A stretch of DNA of 36,344 nt from Oerskovia merdavium (GTDB taxonomy: Bacteria > Actinomycetota > Actinomycetes > Actinomycetales > Cellulomonadaceae): contig NZ_JACSQF010000007.1 of assembly GCF_014836755.1 (NCBI RefSeq), positions 143,630 to 179,973 on the forward strand. The letters run 5' to 3'. A program made the translations under genes and the position numbers. Under the pieces are notes generated by a model that did not search any database, was not told the origin of the DNA, and saw only the letters and a program-made list of their open reading frames with translations. Within the stretch, counting starts at the first letter, position 1; every line of letters begins with the position of its first letter. Shown here one piece after another: positions 22,331-30,870 of the stretch.

Positions 22331-24789
22331 ATCGTTCTTCTTCCGTCGCTCCTTCGGGGAGCGTCCCCGCGGGGGGTGGGGCGGGTCTTCCAGAGGACCT
22401 CGTTCCTCGGTCCTCCGCCAGGCCCGCCACGACCCGCCCCACCCCCCGCGGTGACGCTCCTGCTGGTGTGTCCGACGCGGTGTTGCTTCCTGTCGCTGGG
22501 GGCTCAGCCGGTGCTGTCGGTGAAGGTGCTGTCGACGTGGCCGGTTCGCCGGCGTCGCCTGGCCCGGCTGGTCCTGTTGGTGGCCGCAAGACCGGGCCCG
22601 GGCGCGGCGCGTCGCTCTCGTGGACCCAGGTCAGGGCGGCGCTCCCCGGAGCGTTCCGCAAGCTCGACCCGCGCGAGCTGGTGGCCTCGCCCGTGCTGTT
22701 CGTGGTCGAGCTCGGGGCCGTCGCCACGACGCTGCTCGCGGCGTTCGACCCCAGCGTGTTCGCGTGGGCCATCGCGGTGTGGCTGTGGGCGACCGTGCTG
22801 TTCGCGACGCTCGCCGAGTCGGTCGCGGAGAGCCGGGGCAAGGCGCAGGCGTCGAGCCTGCGCGCGACCCAGCAGCAGACGACCGCGCGGCGCGTCGTGG
22901 CTCCGTCCGACACGCTCGCGTCGGGGACGGGCCTCGCGAGCTGCCCGACGGCGGAGGTCCCCTCCTCGACGCTCGCCGTCGGGGACGTGGTGGTCGTCCG
23001 GGCGGGCGAGATCATCCCCGGTGACGGCGACGTCGTCGAGGGGGTCGCGTCGGTCGACGAGTCCGCGATCACGGGCGAGTCGGCCCCGGTGATCCGCGAG
23101 TCTGGCGGTGACCGGTCGGCGGTCACGGGCGGGACCGTGGTCCTGTCGGACACGATCGTCGTGCGGATCACGGCGCCCGCGGGCCACACGTTCGTCGACC
23201 GGATGATCGCGCTCGTCGAGGGGTCGGAGCGCCAGCGCACCCCCAACGAGATCGCGCTCAACATCCTGCTGACCTCGCTCACGATCATCTTCCTGCTGGC
23301 GGTCGTGACGCTGCAGCCGTTCGCGGTCTACTCGGGCTCCAAGCAGTCGATGATCGTCCTGATCTCGCTGCTCGTGTGCCTCATCCCCACGACCATCGGG
23401 GCGCTGCTGTCGGCGATCGGCATCGCCGGCATGGACCGTCTGGTCCAGCGCAACGTCCTCGCGATGTCGGGCCGCGCGGTCGAGGCCGCGGGGGACGTCG
23501 ACGTGCTGCTGCTCGACAAGACCGGCACCATCACGTACGGCAACCGGCAGGCGGCCGACCTCCTCACGGTCGGCGACGTCACGACGGCGCGGCTCGCCGA
23601 GGCCGCCCGGCTCTCGTCGCTCGCGGACGAGACGCCCGAGGGCAAGAGCATCGTGGTGCTCGTCCGTGAGCGGTACGGCATGGGAGACCGGACCCCCGCG
23701 GCAGGCGCGCCCGACCACGCGACGCCCGCGACGTCGTCGGGCGGCGAGAGCACTGCGGGTACCGCGGGCGCAGGCGGGGCCGACGACCTGACCGGCGCCG
23801 AGATGGTGCCCTTCTCCGCGCACACGCGCATGAGCGGGATCGACCTGCCGTTGCCCGACGGGCGCGTGCGCCGCATCCGCAAGGGGGCCGGCAGCGCGGT
23901 CCAGCGCTGGGTCCACTCGACCGGCGCCCCGACGAGCAGCGGCCCCGGTGGCACGGTCGCCGAGCAGCTCGCGGCCCACGTCGAGGCCGTGAGCTCCTCG
24001 GGCGGCACACCGCTCGTCGTGGCCGAGCAGGTCGGCGAGGGGCCCGCGCGGGTGCTGGGTGTCGTCCACCTCAAGGACGTCGTCAAGGCGGGCATGCGCG
24101 AGCGGTTCGACGAGCTGCGCGCCATGGGCATCCGCACCGTCATGGTCACGGGCGACAACGCCGTGACCGCGCGGGCCATCGCCGCGGAGGCGGGCGTCGA
24201 CGACGTCCTGGCCGAGGCGACGCCCGAGGACAAGCTCGCGCTCATCCGGCGCGAGCAGGCCGGCGGGCGGCTCGTCGCCATGGCCGGCGACGGCACCAAC
24301 GACGCGCCCGCCCTGGCCCAGGCCGACGTGGGCGTCGCGATGAACACCGGGACCACCGCCGCCAAGGAGGCGGGGAACATGGTGGACCTCGACTCCGACC
24401 CGACCAAGCTCATCGAGATCGTCGAGATCGGCAAGCAGCTCCTCATCACGCGCGGTGCCCTGACGACGTTCTCGATCGCGAACGACATCGCGAAGTACTT
24501 CGCGATCCTGCCCGCGATGTTCATGGTCGTGTTCCCGCAGCTCGCGGTGCTCAACGTCATGCGCCTGTCGAGCCCCGAGTCGGCCATCCTGTCGGCCGTC
24601 GTGTTCAACGCGCTCATCATCCTGGTGCTCATCCCGCTCTCGTTGCGGGGCGTGCGGTACCGGCCCTCGTCGGCCTCCGCGATGCTGCGCCGCAACCTCC
24701 TGGTCTACGGCGTGGGCGGCCTCGTGGCCCCGTTCGTCGGGATCAAGCTCATCGACCTCGTGATCTCCCTCATCCCCGGGATTGGCTGA
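22327..24789 (+). CDS. kdpB: Potassium-transporting ATPase ATP-binding subunit KdpB
   Basis: An 820-residue P-type ATPase, against about 680-710 in typical KdpB. The catalytic body is intact: actuator motif ITGESAPV, phosphorylation motif DKTGTIT with Asp397, [41 protein letters not shown] and the C-terminal membrane helices. Two parts are extra. Residues 1 to about 97 are Gly/Pro/Ala/Ser-rich, use many T-ending codons unlike the rest of the gene and contain a 29-bp inverted repeat. A 38-residue Gly/Ala/Thr-rich insertion ([20 protein letters not shown] onward, about 23687-23800) interrupts the nucleotide-binding domain. The ATG overlaps the kdpA stop (ATGA); start at a later codon cannot be excluded. 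Confidence 0.94.
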   Translation: MNRSSSVAPSGSVPAGGGAGLPEDLVPRSSARPATTRPTPRGDAPAGVSDAVLLPVAGGSAGAVGEGAVDVAGSPASPGPAGPVGGRKTGPGRGASLSWTQVRAALPGAFRKLDPRELVASPVLFVVELGAVATTLLAAFDPSVFAWAIAVWLWATVLFATLAESVAESRGKAQASSLRATQQQTTARRVVAPSDTLASGTGLASCPTAEVPSSTLAVGDVVVVRAGEIIPGDGDVVEGVASVDESAITGESAPVIRESGGDRSAVTGGTVVLSDTIVVRITAPAGHTFVDRMIALVEGSERQRTPNEIALNILLTSLTIIFLLAVVTLQPFAVYSGSKQSMIVLISLLVCLIPTTIGALLSAIGIAGMDRLVQRNVLAMSGRAVEAAGDVDVLLLDKTGTITYGNRQAADLLTVGDVTTARLAEAARLSSLADETPEGKSIVVLVRERYGMGDRTPAAGAPDHATPATSSGGESTAGTAGAGGADDLTGAEMVPFSAHTRMSGIDLPLPDGRVRRIRKGAGSAVQRWVHSTGAPTSSGPGGTVAEQLAAHVEAVSSSGGTPLVVAEQVGEGPARVLGVVHLKDVVKAGMRERFDELRAMGIRTVMVTGDNAVTARAIAAEAGVDDVLAEATPEDKLALIRREQAGGRLVAMAGDGTNDAPALAQADVGVAMNTGTTAAKEAGNMVDLDSDPTKLIEIVEIGKQLLITRGALTTFSIANDIAKYFAILPAMFMVVFPQLAVLNVMRLSSPESAILSAVVFNALIILVLIPLSLRGVRYRPSSASAMLRRNLLVYGVGGLVAPFVGIKLIDLVISLIPGIG
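22359..22459. repeat. 29-bp inverted repeat inside kdpB
   Basis: The arms 22359-22387 and 22431-22459 are complementary at 28 of 29 positions. The 43-nt loop contains a second inverted repeat, GAGGACC (22393-22399) and GGTCCTC (22409-22415). The element lies wholly within the atypical N-terminal extension of kdpB, keeps the frame open, and would form a very stable hairpin starting 32 nt after the start codon. No target-site duplication is obvious. Confidence 0.85.
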
Positions 24790-24790
24790 C

Positions 24791-25513
24791 ATGCCTGGCA
24801 CTCTCTCCACCCCCGCGGGCGTCCCCGGACGCCCCGCCCCCCTCGCGCGTCCCTCGGCCTCGGCCGGTGCCGCGTCCCTGTTCCGCCAGACGCTCGCAGG
24901 CCTGCGCGTCCTGCTCGTCCTGACGCTCCTCCTGGGCGTGGCCTACCCGCTCGCGGTGTGGGGCGTCGGGCAGCTCGCCCTGCCCTGGCAGGCGAACGGC
25001 TCGCTCGTGCGCAGCGACGGCACGCACGCCACGTCGATCACCGACACCGGTGCGGACGGAGCACCCGTCGTGGGCTCGGCCCTGATCGGTCAGGACTTCG
25101 CCGCGGCCGACGACGCCGAGCGCTGGTTCCACGGCCGCCCCTCGGCTGCGGGCGACGGGTACGACACGCTCGCGTCCGCGGGCACCAACCTCGGGCCGCT
25201 CAACCCCGAGCTCGTCGCCTCGATCGACGAGCGTCGTGCGGCGCTCGCGGCAATCAACGGCGTGGACCCCGCAGAGCTGCCGGCCGACGCGCTCACGGCC
25301 TCCGCGTCGGGCCTCGACCCGCACGTCAGCCCCGCGTACGCGGCCCTGCAGGTGGCGCGGGTCGCCGAGGCGAGGGGCCTCGACGAGGCCGTCGTCGCGG
25401 ACCTCGTGGCGCAGCACACCGCAGGCAGGGACCTCGGTGTCCTGGGCGAACCGCGTGTCGACGTGCTCGAGCTCAACCTCGCGCTCGAGAACTCGGAGAA
25501 GATGAACCCATGA
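24791..25513 (+). CDS. kdpC: Potassium-transporting ATPase subunit KdpC
   Basis: A 240-residue subunit that assembles with KdpAB and increases ATP affinity. It has one membrane helix (LRVLLVLTLLLGVAYPLAVWGVGQLAL, about 38-64), and then the family motifs GSALIGQDF, WFHGRPSAAG.GYD, ASAGTNLGPLNPEL and the very conserved ASASGLDPHVSPAYA. A Pro/Ala-rich N-terminus of about 30 residues is extra. The ATG at 24791 is one base beyond the kdpB stop. Its end is close to, and in the ATGA context of, a 19-codon frame that leads into kdpD. Confidence 0.94.
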   Translation: MPGTLSTPAGVPGRPAPLARPSASAGAASLFRQTLAGLRVLLVLTLLLGVAYPLAVWGVGQLALPWQANGSLVRSDGTHATSITDTGADGAPVVGSALIGQDFAAADDAERWFHGRPSAAGDGYDTLASAGTNLGPLNPELVASIDERRAALAAINGVDPAELPADALTASASGLDPHVSPAYAALQVARVAEARGLDEAVVADLVAQHTAGRDLGVLGEPRVDVLELNLALENSEKMNP

Positions 25514-25569
25514 CGACGAGCGCGAGGCACCGAGCCGCGGAGCTGACGGCGCGGGTGCCCCGTGCCTGA
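25510..25569 (+). other. 19-codon open frame linking kdpC and kdpD
   Basis: An ATG overlapping the kdpC TGA opens a frame encoding MTTSARHRAAELTARVPRA, whose stop overlaps the beginning of kdpD (GTG at 25562) in another frame. Nothing supports a functional peptide, but ribosomes finishing kdpC could translate it and be delivered to the weak kdpD start, so it may be a coupling device. Confidence 0.3.
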
Positions 25570-28372
25570 GGGACGCGACGGCCAGGAGGCCGCAGGGTCC
25601 GGGAGCCCCCAGGAGGGGCGCCCGGACCCGGGCGCGTCCGCGGGCGGGGAGGGTCCCGGAGCCCGCAGGGCAGGGAGGCCCGACGGCGCCGCCCGCCGCC
25701 CGGGTCTGCTCACCGTGTACCTCGGGGCCGCGCCGGGCGTGGGCAAGACGTACGCGATGCTGGGCGAGGCCCACCGACGCAGGGCGCGCGGCACGGACGT
25801 GGTCGTGGGCCTGGTCGAGACGCACGGGCGCGCCGCGACGATCACGCAGATCGGCGACCTCGAGGTCGTGCCGCGTCGCGTCGTGAGCCACCGGGACGTC
25901 GAGCTGACCGAGCTCGACGTCGAGGCCGTGCTCGCCCGCGACCCCCAGGTCGTCCTGGTCGACGAGCTCGCGCACACCAACGCTCCCGGCTCGCACCACC
26001 GCAAGCGCTGGCAGGACGTGCAGGACCTCCTGGCCGCGGGCATCGACGTGGTGACCACGGTCAACGTGCAGCACCTCGAGTCGCTCACCGCGGACGTCGA
26101 GGCCATCACGGGCGTGCGCCAGCGCGAGACCGTGCCCGACCAGGTGGTGCGCGACGCCGACCAGATCCAGCTCGTCGACCTGTCGCCGCAGGCGCTGCGG
26201 CGCCGGCTCGCGCACGGCAACGTCTACCGGGCCGAGCAGATCGACGCCTCGTTGTCCTCCTACTTCCGCACGGGCAACCTCACGGCCCTGCGAGAGCTCG
26301 CTCTGCTGTGGCTCGCGGACCGCGTCGACGACGCCCTGACCCGCTACCGGGCGGACCACGCGATCTCGGGGACGTGGCCAGCGCGCGAGCGCATCGTCGT
26401 CGCGGTCACGGGCGGTCCCGAGGGCGAGACGCTGCTGCGCCGCGGCGCCCGGATCGCCCAGCGCGCCGCGGGTTCCGAGCTCGTCGCGGTCCACGTGCTG
26501 GCGACCGACGGGTTGCCCAGCGCGCCGCCCGCGGCCATCGCGGCCTCGCGCGAGCTCGTCGAGTCGCTGGGCGGGACGTTCCACACGGTCGTGGGCGAGG
26601 ACGTCGCCTCGGCGGTCGTCGACTTCGCGCAAGGGGTCAACGCGACCATGATCGTGGTGGGCGTCTCGCGGCACTCTCGCTGGCGAGAGGCCCTCCTGGG
26701 GTCCTCGAGCGCCGAGATCGCCCGCCTGGCGGGGACGATCGACGTCCACCTCGTGACGCACGAGAAGGCGCGCGCGGGCAGGCTCCTGCGCGGCCGGTGG
26801 TCCGCGCTGTCCCGACCGCGCCGGACCGCCGGGTGGGTGCTCGCGTTCGTGGTCCCGGCCGTGCTGACCGGGGTGTTCTGGCTCCTGCGCGACGTCGTCT
26901 CGCTCTCGACCGAGCTCATGCTGTTCCTGGCCGGGTCGGTGGGCGTCGCCCTCGTGGGTGGGCTGTGGCCCGCGGTGGCCGCGGCCGTCGTCTCGTTCCT
27001 GTGCCTCAACTGGTTCTTCACGCCGCCGACCGGGTTCCTCACGGTCCAGGACCCCGAGAACCTCCTCGCGCTCCTCGTGTTCGTCCTGGTCGCCGCGGCC
27101 GTCGCGTCGGTCGTCGACCTCGCCGCGCGACGGACCGCGCAGGCCTACCGGGCGCGGGCCGAGGCCTCGACGCTCGCCGCCCTGTCGCGGTCCGTGCTCT
27201 CGGGCGAGGACACCGCGCAGGCGATCGTCACCCGGCTCGCCGAGACGTTCGGCCTGTCACGGGTCGAGCTCGAGACGCGGACGGGGGAGCGCGGTCCGTG
27301 GCGGACGGTCGCGAGCACGGGCCGGGTCGAGGGAGACGTGCTTCCCGCCGGGGAGGGAGCCCTCGCCGCGGGGGACCGGACCCCCGCCGAGCAGGACGGG
27401 CGCACCGGGGCGCGCTCCGCCGTCGGGCACCCGGGCGACGCCCAGCGGACCGAGCTGCGTGTCGACGACACCCACCGCCTGTCGCTGTGGGGCCGGGCCC
27501 TGCCCGCGAGCGACCGTCAGGTCCTCGAGGCCTTCGCGGCGCAGGCCGGGCTCGTCCTGGAGTACCGCCGCCTGCGCGAGCAGGCCGCCCAGGCCGCGGT
27601 CCTCGAGGAGGCCGACGCCACGCGCACCGCGCTGCTCGCGGCCGTCTCGCACGACCTGCGCACCCCGCTCGCCTCGATCCGCACGGCCGTGGACGGGCTG
27701 GCCTCCCCGGACGTGCACCTCGACGACGAGGACACCGACGCGCTCACGCGCACCATCCAGGACTCGACGGGACGACTCGAGAAGCTCATCGACAACCTGC
27801 TCGACCTGTCGCGGCTGCAGACCGGGAGCGTGCGGCCCAACCTGCGTGCGGCGTCGGTCGACGAGATCGTGCCGCTCGCGATCGAGCCCTACGGTCCGGG
27901 CGTCGTGCGCCTCGACGTGCCCGACGACCTGCCGCTCGTGCGCACCGACCCCGGCCTGCTCGAGCGGGCGGTCGCGAACCTCACGTCGAACGCGGTGCGG
28001 CACAGCCCGCCCGGTGAGCCCGTACGGATCACGGCCTCGGCGGGACCCCGGGAGATCGAGCTGAGGATCGTCGACACGGGCCGCGGCCTGTCCGACGAGT
28101 CCAAGATCCGCATGTTCGAGCCGTTCCAACGTCTCGGCGACACGACCGGTGAAGGTCTGGGCCTGGGGCTCGCGGTCGCGGACGGGCTCGCCCGGGCCGT
28201 GGGCGCGAGCATCATGCCCGAGGACACGCCCGGCGGCGGACTGACCATGGTGGTCACGGTCCCGCGCGAGGCGCGGGAGGATGACGACGTGAGCACGGAC
28301 GGCACAGGCAGCGCGGACAGCGGCACCCACGGTACGAGCAGCACGAGCGAGACGGACGAGGTGCGCGGATGA
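25562..28372 (+). CDS. kdpD: Sensor histidine kinase KdpD
   Basis: A 936-residue membrane sensor for potassium limitation. Domain order: disordered N-terminus (1-45), KdpD nucleotide-binding domain with Walker A GAAPGVGKTY (55-64) and VDELAHTN (from Val133), universal-stress-like domain (about 275-395), four closely spaced membrane helices (about 421-523), GAF-like region (about 540-675), HisKA with His697 in VSHDLRTPLASIRTAV, and HATPase_c with NLTSNAVRHSP, DTGRGLS and GEGLGLGLAV. It should phosphorylate KdpE. The GTG start has no clear ribosome-binding site; translation probably depends on kdpC. The last 35 residues are a Ser/Thr/Asp/Gly-rich tail (STDGTGSADSGTHGTSSTSE). It overlaps kdpE by ATGA. 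Confidence 0.95.
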   Translation: MPEGRDGQEAAGSGSPQEGRPDPGASAGGEGPGARRAGRPDGAARRPGLLTVYLGAAPGVGKTYAMLGEAHRRRARGTDVVVGLVETHGRAATITQIGDLEVVPRRVVSHRDVELTELDVEAVLARDPQVVLVDELAHTNAPGSHHRKRWQDVQDLLAAGIDVVTTVNVQHLESLTADVEAITGVRQRETVPDQVVRDADQIQLVDLSPQALRRRLAHGNVYRAEQIDASLSSYFRTGNLTALRELALLWLADRVDDALTRYRADHAISGTWPARERIVVAVTGGPEGETLLRRGARIAQRAAGSELVAVHVLATDGLPSAPPAAIAASRELVESLGGTFHTVVGEDVASAVVDFAQGVNATMIVVGVSRHSRWREALLGSSSAEIARLAGTIDVHLVTHEKARAGRLLRGRWSALSRPRRTAGWVLAFVVPAVLTGVFWLLRDVVSLSTELMLFLAGSVGVALVGGLWPAVAAAVVSFLCLNWFFTPPTGFLTVQDPENLLALLVFVLVAAAVASVVDLAARRTAQAYRARAEASTLAALSRSVLSGEDTAQAIVTRLAETFGLSRVELETRTGERGPWRTVASTGRVEGDVLPAGEGALAAGDRTPAEQDGRTGARSAVGHPGDAQRTELRVDDTHRLSLWGRALPASDRQVLEAFAAQAGLVLEYRRLREQAAQAAVLEEADATRTALLAAVSHDLRTPLASIRTAVDGLASPDVHLDDEDTDALTRTIQDSTGRLEKLIDNLLDLSRLQTGSVRPNLRAASVDEIVPLAIEPYGPGVVRLDVPDDLPLVRTDPGLLERAVANLTSNAVRHSPPGEPVRITASAGPREIELRIVDTGRGLSDESKIRMFEPFQRLGDTTGEGLGLGLAVADGLARAVGASIMPEDTPGGGLTMVVTVPREAREDDDVSTDGTGSADSGTHGTSSTSETDEVRG

Positions 28373-29058
28373 GCGGCGACGGCAACCGGGTGCTCGTCGT
28401 CGACGACGACGCCGGTCTCGTGCGCGCGCTCGCGATCAACCTGCGCGCGCACGGCTGGGACGTGACGGTCGCCATGACGGGCGCCGAGGCCCTCGACGCG
28501 GCCGCGAGCGCCCGGCCCGACGTGATCCTGCTCGACCTGGGCCTGCCCGACCTCTCGGGTTTCGAGGTCATCGAGGGCATCCGCGGGTGGAGCGCCGTGC
28601 CGATCGTGGTGCTCTCGGCGCGTCAGCTGGGCGACGACAAGGTCGATGCGCTCGACGCGGGCGCGGACGACTACGTGACCAAGCCGTTCGCGATGAACGA
28701 GCTGCTCGCGCGGCTGCGGGCCGCGGTGCGTCGCGCCCAGCCGGCCGAGGTGTCCGAGCCGGTCGTGGAGGCGGGGGACCTGCGGATCGACCTGGCCCGC
28801 CGCCGGGTGCTGCGGGCCGGGCAGGAGGTCCGGCTGAGCCCCACCGAGTGGTCGCTGCTCGAGGTGCTGGTGCGCCACCGGGGCCGCATGGTCGGGCGGC
28901 TGCAGCTCCTGCACGACGTGTGGGGGCCTGCGTACTCGGCCGAGACCAACTACCTGCGCGTCTACACCGCGCAGCTGCGGCGCAAGCTCGAGGACGACCC
29001 CGCGAACCCCCGGCACATCATCACCCAGCCGGGCATGGGCTACCTCTTCGAGGTCTGA
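28369..29058 (+). CDS. kdpE: Response regulator KdpE
   Basis: A 229-residue OmpR/PhoB-type regulator. The receiver has the acidic pocket DDD at 12-14, phosphoacceptor Asp56 (VILLDLGLPDLSG), Ser83 in VLSAR and Lys105 in VTKPF. The DNA-binding winged helix starts near residue 130 and includes LSPTEWSLLEVLVRHRGRMV and AETNYLRVYTAQLRRKLEDDP, ending PGMGYLFEV. It overlaps kdpD by four bases. The natural target is the kdp promoter about 8 kb upstream, where paired 11-bp-spaced half-sites are found. Keeping kdpDE in the same run as kdpFABC gives positive autoregulation. Confidence 0.95.
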   Translation: MSGDGNRVLVVDDDAGLVRALAINLRAHGWDVTVAMTGAEALDAAASARPDVILLDLGLPDLSGFEVIEGIRGWSAVPIVVLSARQLGDDKVDALDAGADDYVTKPFAMNELLARLRAAVRRAQPAEVSEPVVEAGDLRIDLARRRVLRAGQEVRLSPTEWSLLEVLVRHRGRMVGRLQLLHDVWGPAYSAETNYLRVYTAQLRRKLEDDPANPRHIITQPGMGYLFEV

Positions 29059-29179
29059 CCGCCCGTCCTGCCCCGTGGCTCGCACCTGTCCGCCGGTGAC
29101 ACCCACCTTGCCGGCCCGAGGCGGGAACCCCTGCGCCACGCCGACCGTTGTGCGTTCGACCCGACGAAGGAGACCCGTC

Positions 29180-29620
29180 ATGCTGTGCCCTCTCGACCAG
29201 ACCGTGCTCGTGATGTCCGACCGCAAGGGAGTGGAGATCGACTACTGCCCCACGTGCCGCGGCGTGTGGCTCGACCGGGGTGAGCTCGACAAGATCATCG
29301 ACCGCAGCCTCGAGGCCGAGATCGCCGCCGAGGCCGGCGGCCCGGCGGCAGCCGCGGCTCCGCGGGCGGCGACGCCCCCGCCCGTGCAGTACCCGCCGAC
29401 CCAGCAGCTGCCGGTCCCGCCGCAGCCCGCGCCCTACGGCTACGCGGACGACCGTCGCCGGGACGACTACCGGGGCGACGACCGCCGCCGGGACGACTAC
29501 CGCGGGGACGACCGGTACCGCGGGGCCGACCGCGGGTCGGACCAGTACCGCAGCGACGATCCGCGCTACCGCAAGCGCAAGAAGAAGGAGTCCTGGCTCG
29601 AGGACCTCTTCGACTTCTGA
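29180..29620 (+). CDS. Zinc-ribbon (zf-TFIIB type) protein with charged repeat tail
   Basis: A 146-residue protein. Residues 1-45 form a zf-TFIIB-like zinc ribbon: MLCPLDQTVL gives the first knuckle, which has only one cysteine (Cys3), and DYCPTCRGVWLDRGELDKII gives a full CxxC. In the family the first knuckle is usually CPxC, so the fourth ligand is missing or replaced, perhaps by Asp6. A Pro/Gln-rich linker follows, then the highly charged segment DDRRRDDYRGDDRRRDDYRG containing a 10-residue tandem repeat, and a basic-acidic end (KRKKKESWLEDLFDF). Such proteins are common and uncharacterised; binding to nucleic acid or membrane is speculative. AAGGAG lies 9 nt before the ATG at 29180. Confidence 0.8.
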   Translation: MLCPLDQTVLVMSDRKGVEIDYCPTCRGVWLDRGELDKIIDRSLEAEIAAEAGGPAAAAAPRAATPPPVQYPPTQQLPVPPQPAPYGYADDRRRDDYRGDDRRRDDYRGDDRYRGADRGSDQYRSDDPRYRKRKKKESWLEDLFDF

Positions 29621-29626
29621 GCCTCG

Positions 29627-29659
29627 GACGGCACCGTCCCCTCGCGGGGCGGCGCCGTC
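29627..29659 (+). terminator. Terminator hairpin after the zinc-ribbon gene
   Basis: A 14-pair stem (29627-29640 with 29646-29659) has one A-C mismatch and one G-T wobble and a 5-nt loop. It lies 7 nt after the stop codon. No T-run follows. Confidence 0.6.
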
Positions 29660-29729
29660 GTCGTGCATCCCCGGACCTCTGTCCCCTCTCCACCTGCTGA
29701 ACTTCCTCTGACCTCCGGATCGGATCGAC

Positions 29730-30500
29730 ATGGCTGTCCTCGACACGTTCTCCCTCGCCGGCCGCACGGCGCTCGTCACGGGCGCGAGCCGCGGGATCGG
29801 GCGCGGGCTCGCGCAGGCGCTGGGGGAGGCGGGGGCGCAGGTCGCGCTGACGGCGACGACGCTCGACGCCGCGCAGGCGGCGGCCGACGAGCTGCGGGCG
29901 CTGGGGCTCGCGGCGCACGGCTACGAGCTCGACGTCACGGACCGCGAGCAGGTCGACGACGTCGTGGCGCAGGTCGGGCGCGAGGGCGGCGGTGTCGACG
30001 TGCTCGTCAACAACGCGGGGATCTCGATCGGGGGAGCGTCCCTCGAGATCGAGGACGACGTGTGGCACCGCACGCTCGCGACGAACCTCGACGGCGTCTG
30101 GTACTGCTCGCGGGCCGTGGCCCGGCAGATGGTCGCGGACGGTCGGGGCGGGACGATCGTCAACGTGGGGTCGATGTCCGCGCAGATCGTCAACCGTCCG
30201 CGGTGGCAGCCCGCGTACCTGGCGTCGAAGGCCGCGGTGCACCAGCTGACCAAGGCGCTCGCGGCCGAGTGGGCGCCGCACGGGATCCGGGTCAACGCGA
30301 TCGCGCCCGGCTACATCCTGACCGAGGCGTCGCCCGTGGACCAGCCCGAGTACTACGACGACTGCGTGGCCCCCGCGGCGATGAAGCGGTGGGGCACCCC
30401 CGCCGAGCTGGGGCCGGTCGTGGTCATGCTCGCGAGCGAGGCGTCGAGCTTCATGACGGGGGCCGTCGTGACGGTCGACGGCGGGTACACGCTCTTCTGA
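29730..30500 (+). CDS. Short-chain dehydrogenase/reductase (SDR)
   Basis: A 256-residue classical SDR. The cofactor motif is TGASRGIG (17-24), NNAG is at 94-97, catalytic Ser148, Tyr163 and Lys167 lie in GSMS and YLASK, and the end is TGAVVTVDGGYTLF. The segment SMSAQIVNRPRWQPAYLASK is typical of polyol and sugar-acid dehydrogenases of the gluconate-5-dehydrogenase or sorbose-reductase type, so the substrate may be a sugar alcohol or keto-sugar; this is inference. The small residue pattern after the second strand suggests NADP(H) preference is possible but undecided. No strong ribosome-binding site precedes the ATG. It stands alone between a terminator and the multicopper oxidase promoter. 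Confidence 0.88.
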   Translation: MAVLDTFSLAGRTALVTGASRGIGRGLAQALGEAGAQVALTATTLDAAQAAADELRALGLAAHGYELDVTDREQVDDVVAQVGREGGGVDVLVNNAGISIGGASLEIEDDVWHRTLATNLDGVWYCSRAVARQMVADGRGGTIVNVGSMSAQIVNRPRWQPAYLASKAAVHQLTKALAAEWAPHGIRVNAIAPGYILTEASPVDQPEYYDDCVAPAAMKRWGTPAELGPVVVMLASEASSFMTGAVVTVDGGYTLF

Positions 30501-30605
30501 TCGGCGACGTGCCGGGCCTGCCCTCGCGGGCTCGCCCGGTCTGACTCTCGGCCCCCTTCTGGGTTGCGAATCGCAAAACAAAAAGGGTGAACCTTCTACT
30601 TCTGC

Positions 30606-30870
30606 TTGACGCTTGTCAGAAGTCTCCCTAGGGTCGGGCGTGCACCGGGACCCCGCCACCGCGGGGCCGGGCCGAGGTCAGGGCCCACGACGTCGTGGGC
30701 CACGGGATCGGTCACGCAGCCCGCGTGCAGACACGGCTCGCCCGTCCGACCTCACGTGCCCGCAGGGCGCGCGGGGTCACCGGTGCGAGCGCGCAGGGAT
30801 TCGACGACGAATACCTGACCGCTGCCGGATCCCCACGGTCCGGGTCGGCGGGCAGAGGAGAGGGAGAACC
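30606..30870 (+). promoter_or_regulatory. Promoter and long leader of the multicopper oxidase
   Basis: TTGACG (30606-30611), 17 bp and TAGGGT (30629-30634) make one of the best promoters in the window, predicting a start near 30641 and a leader of about 230 nt. The leader has a perfect 20-bp palindrome, GGCCCACGAC with GTCGTGGGCC (30682-30701), and ends with GGAGAGGGAG before the ATG. The AT-rich stretch 30568-30600 just upstream (GCGAATCGCAAAAC) contains TGCGAATCGCA, a perfect short inverted repeat. No known riboswitch was recognised. Nothing in 30501-30870 looks like a gene. Confidence 0.6.
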
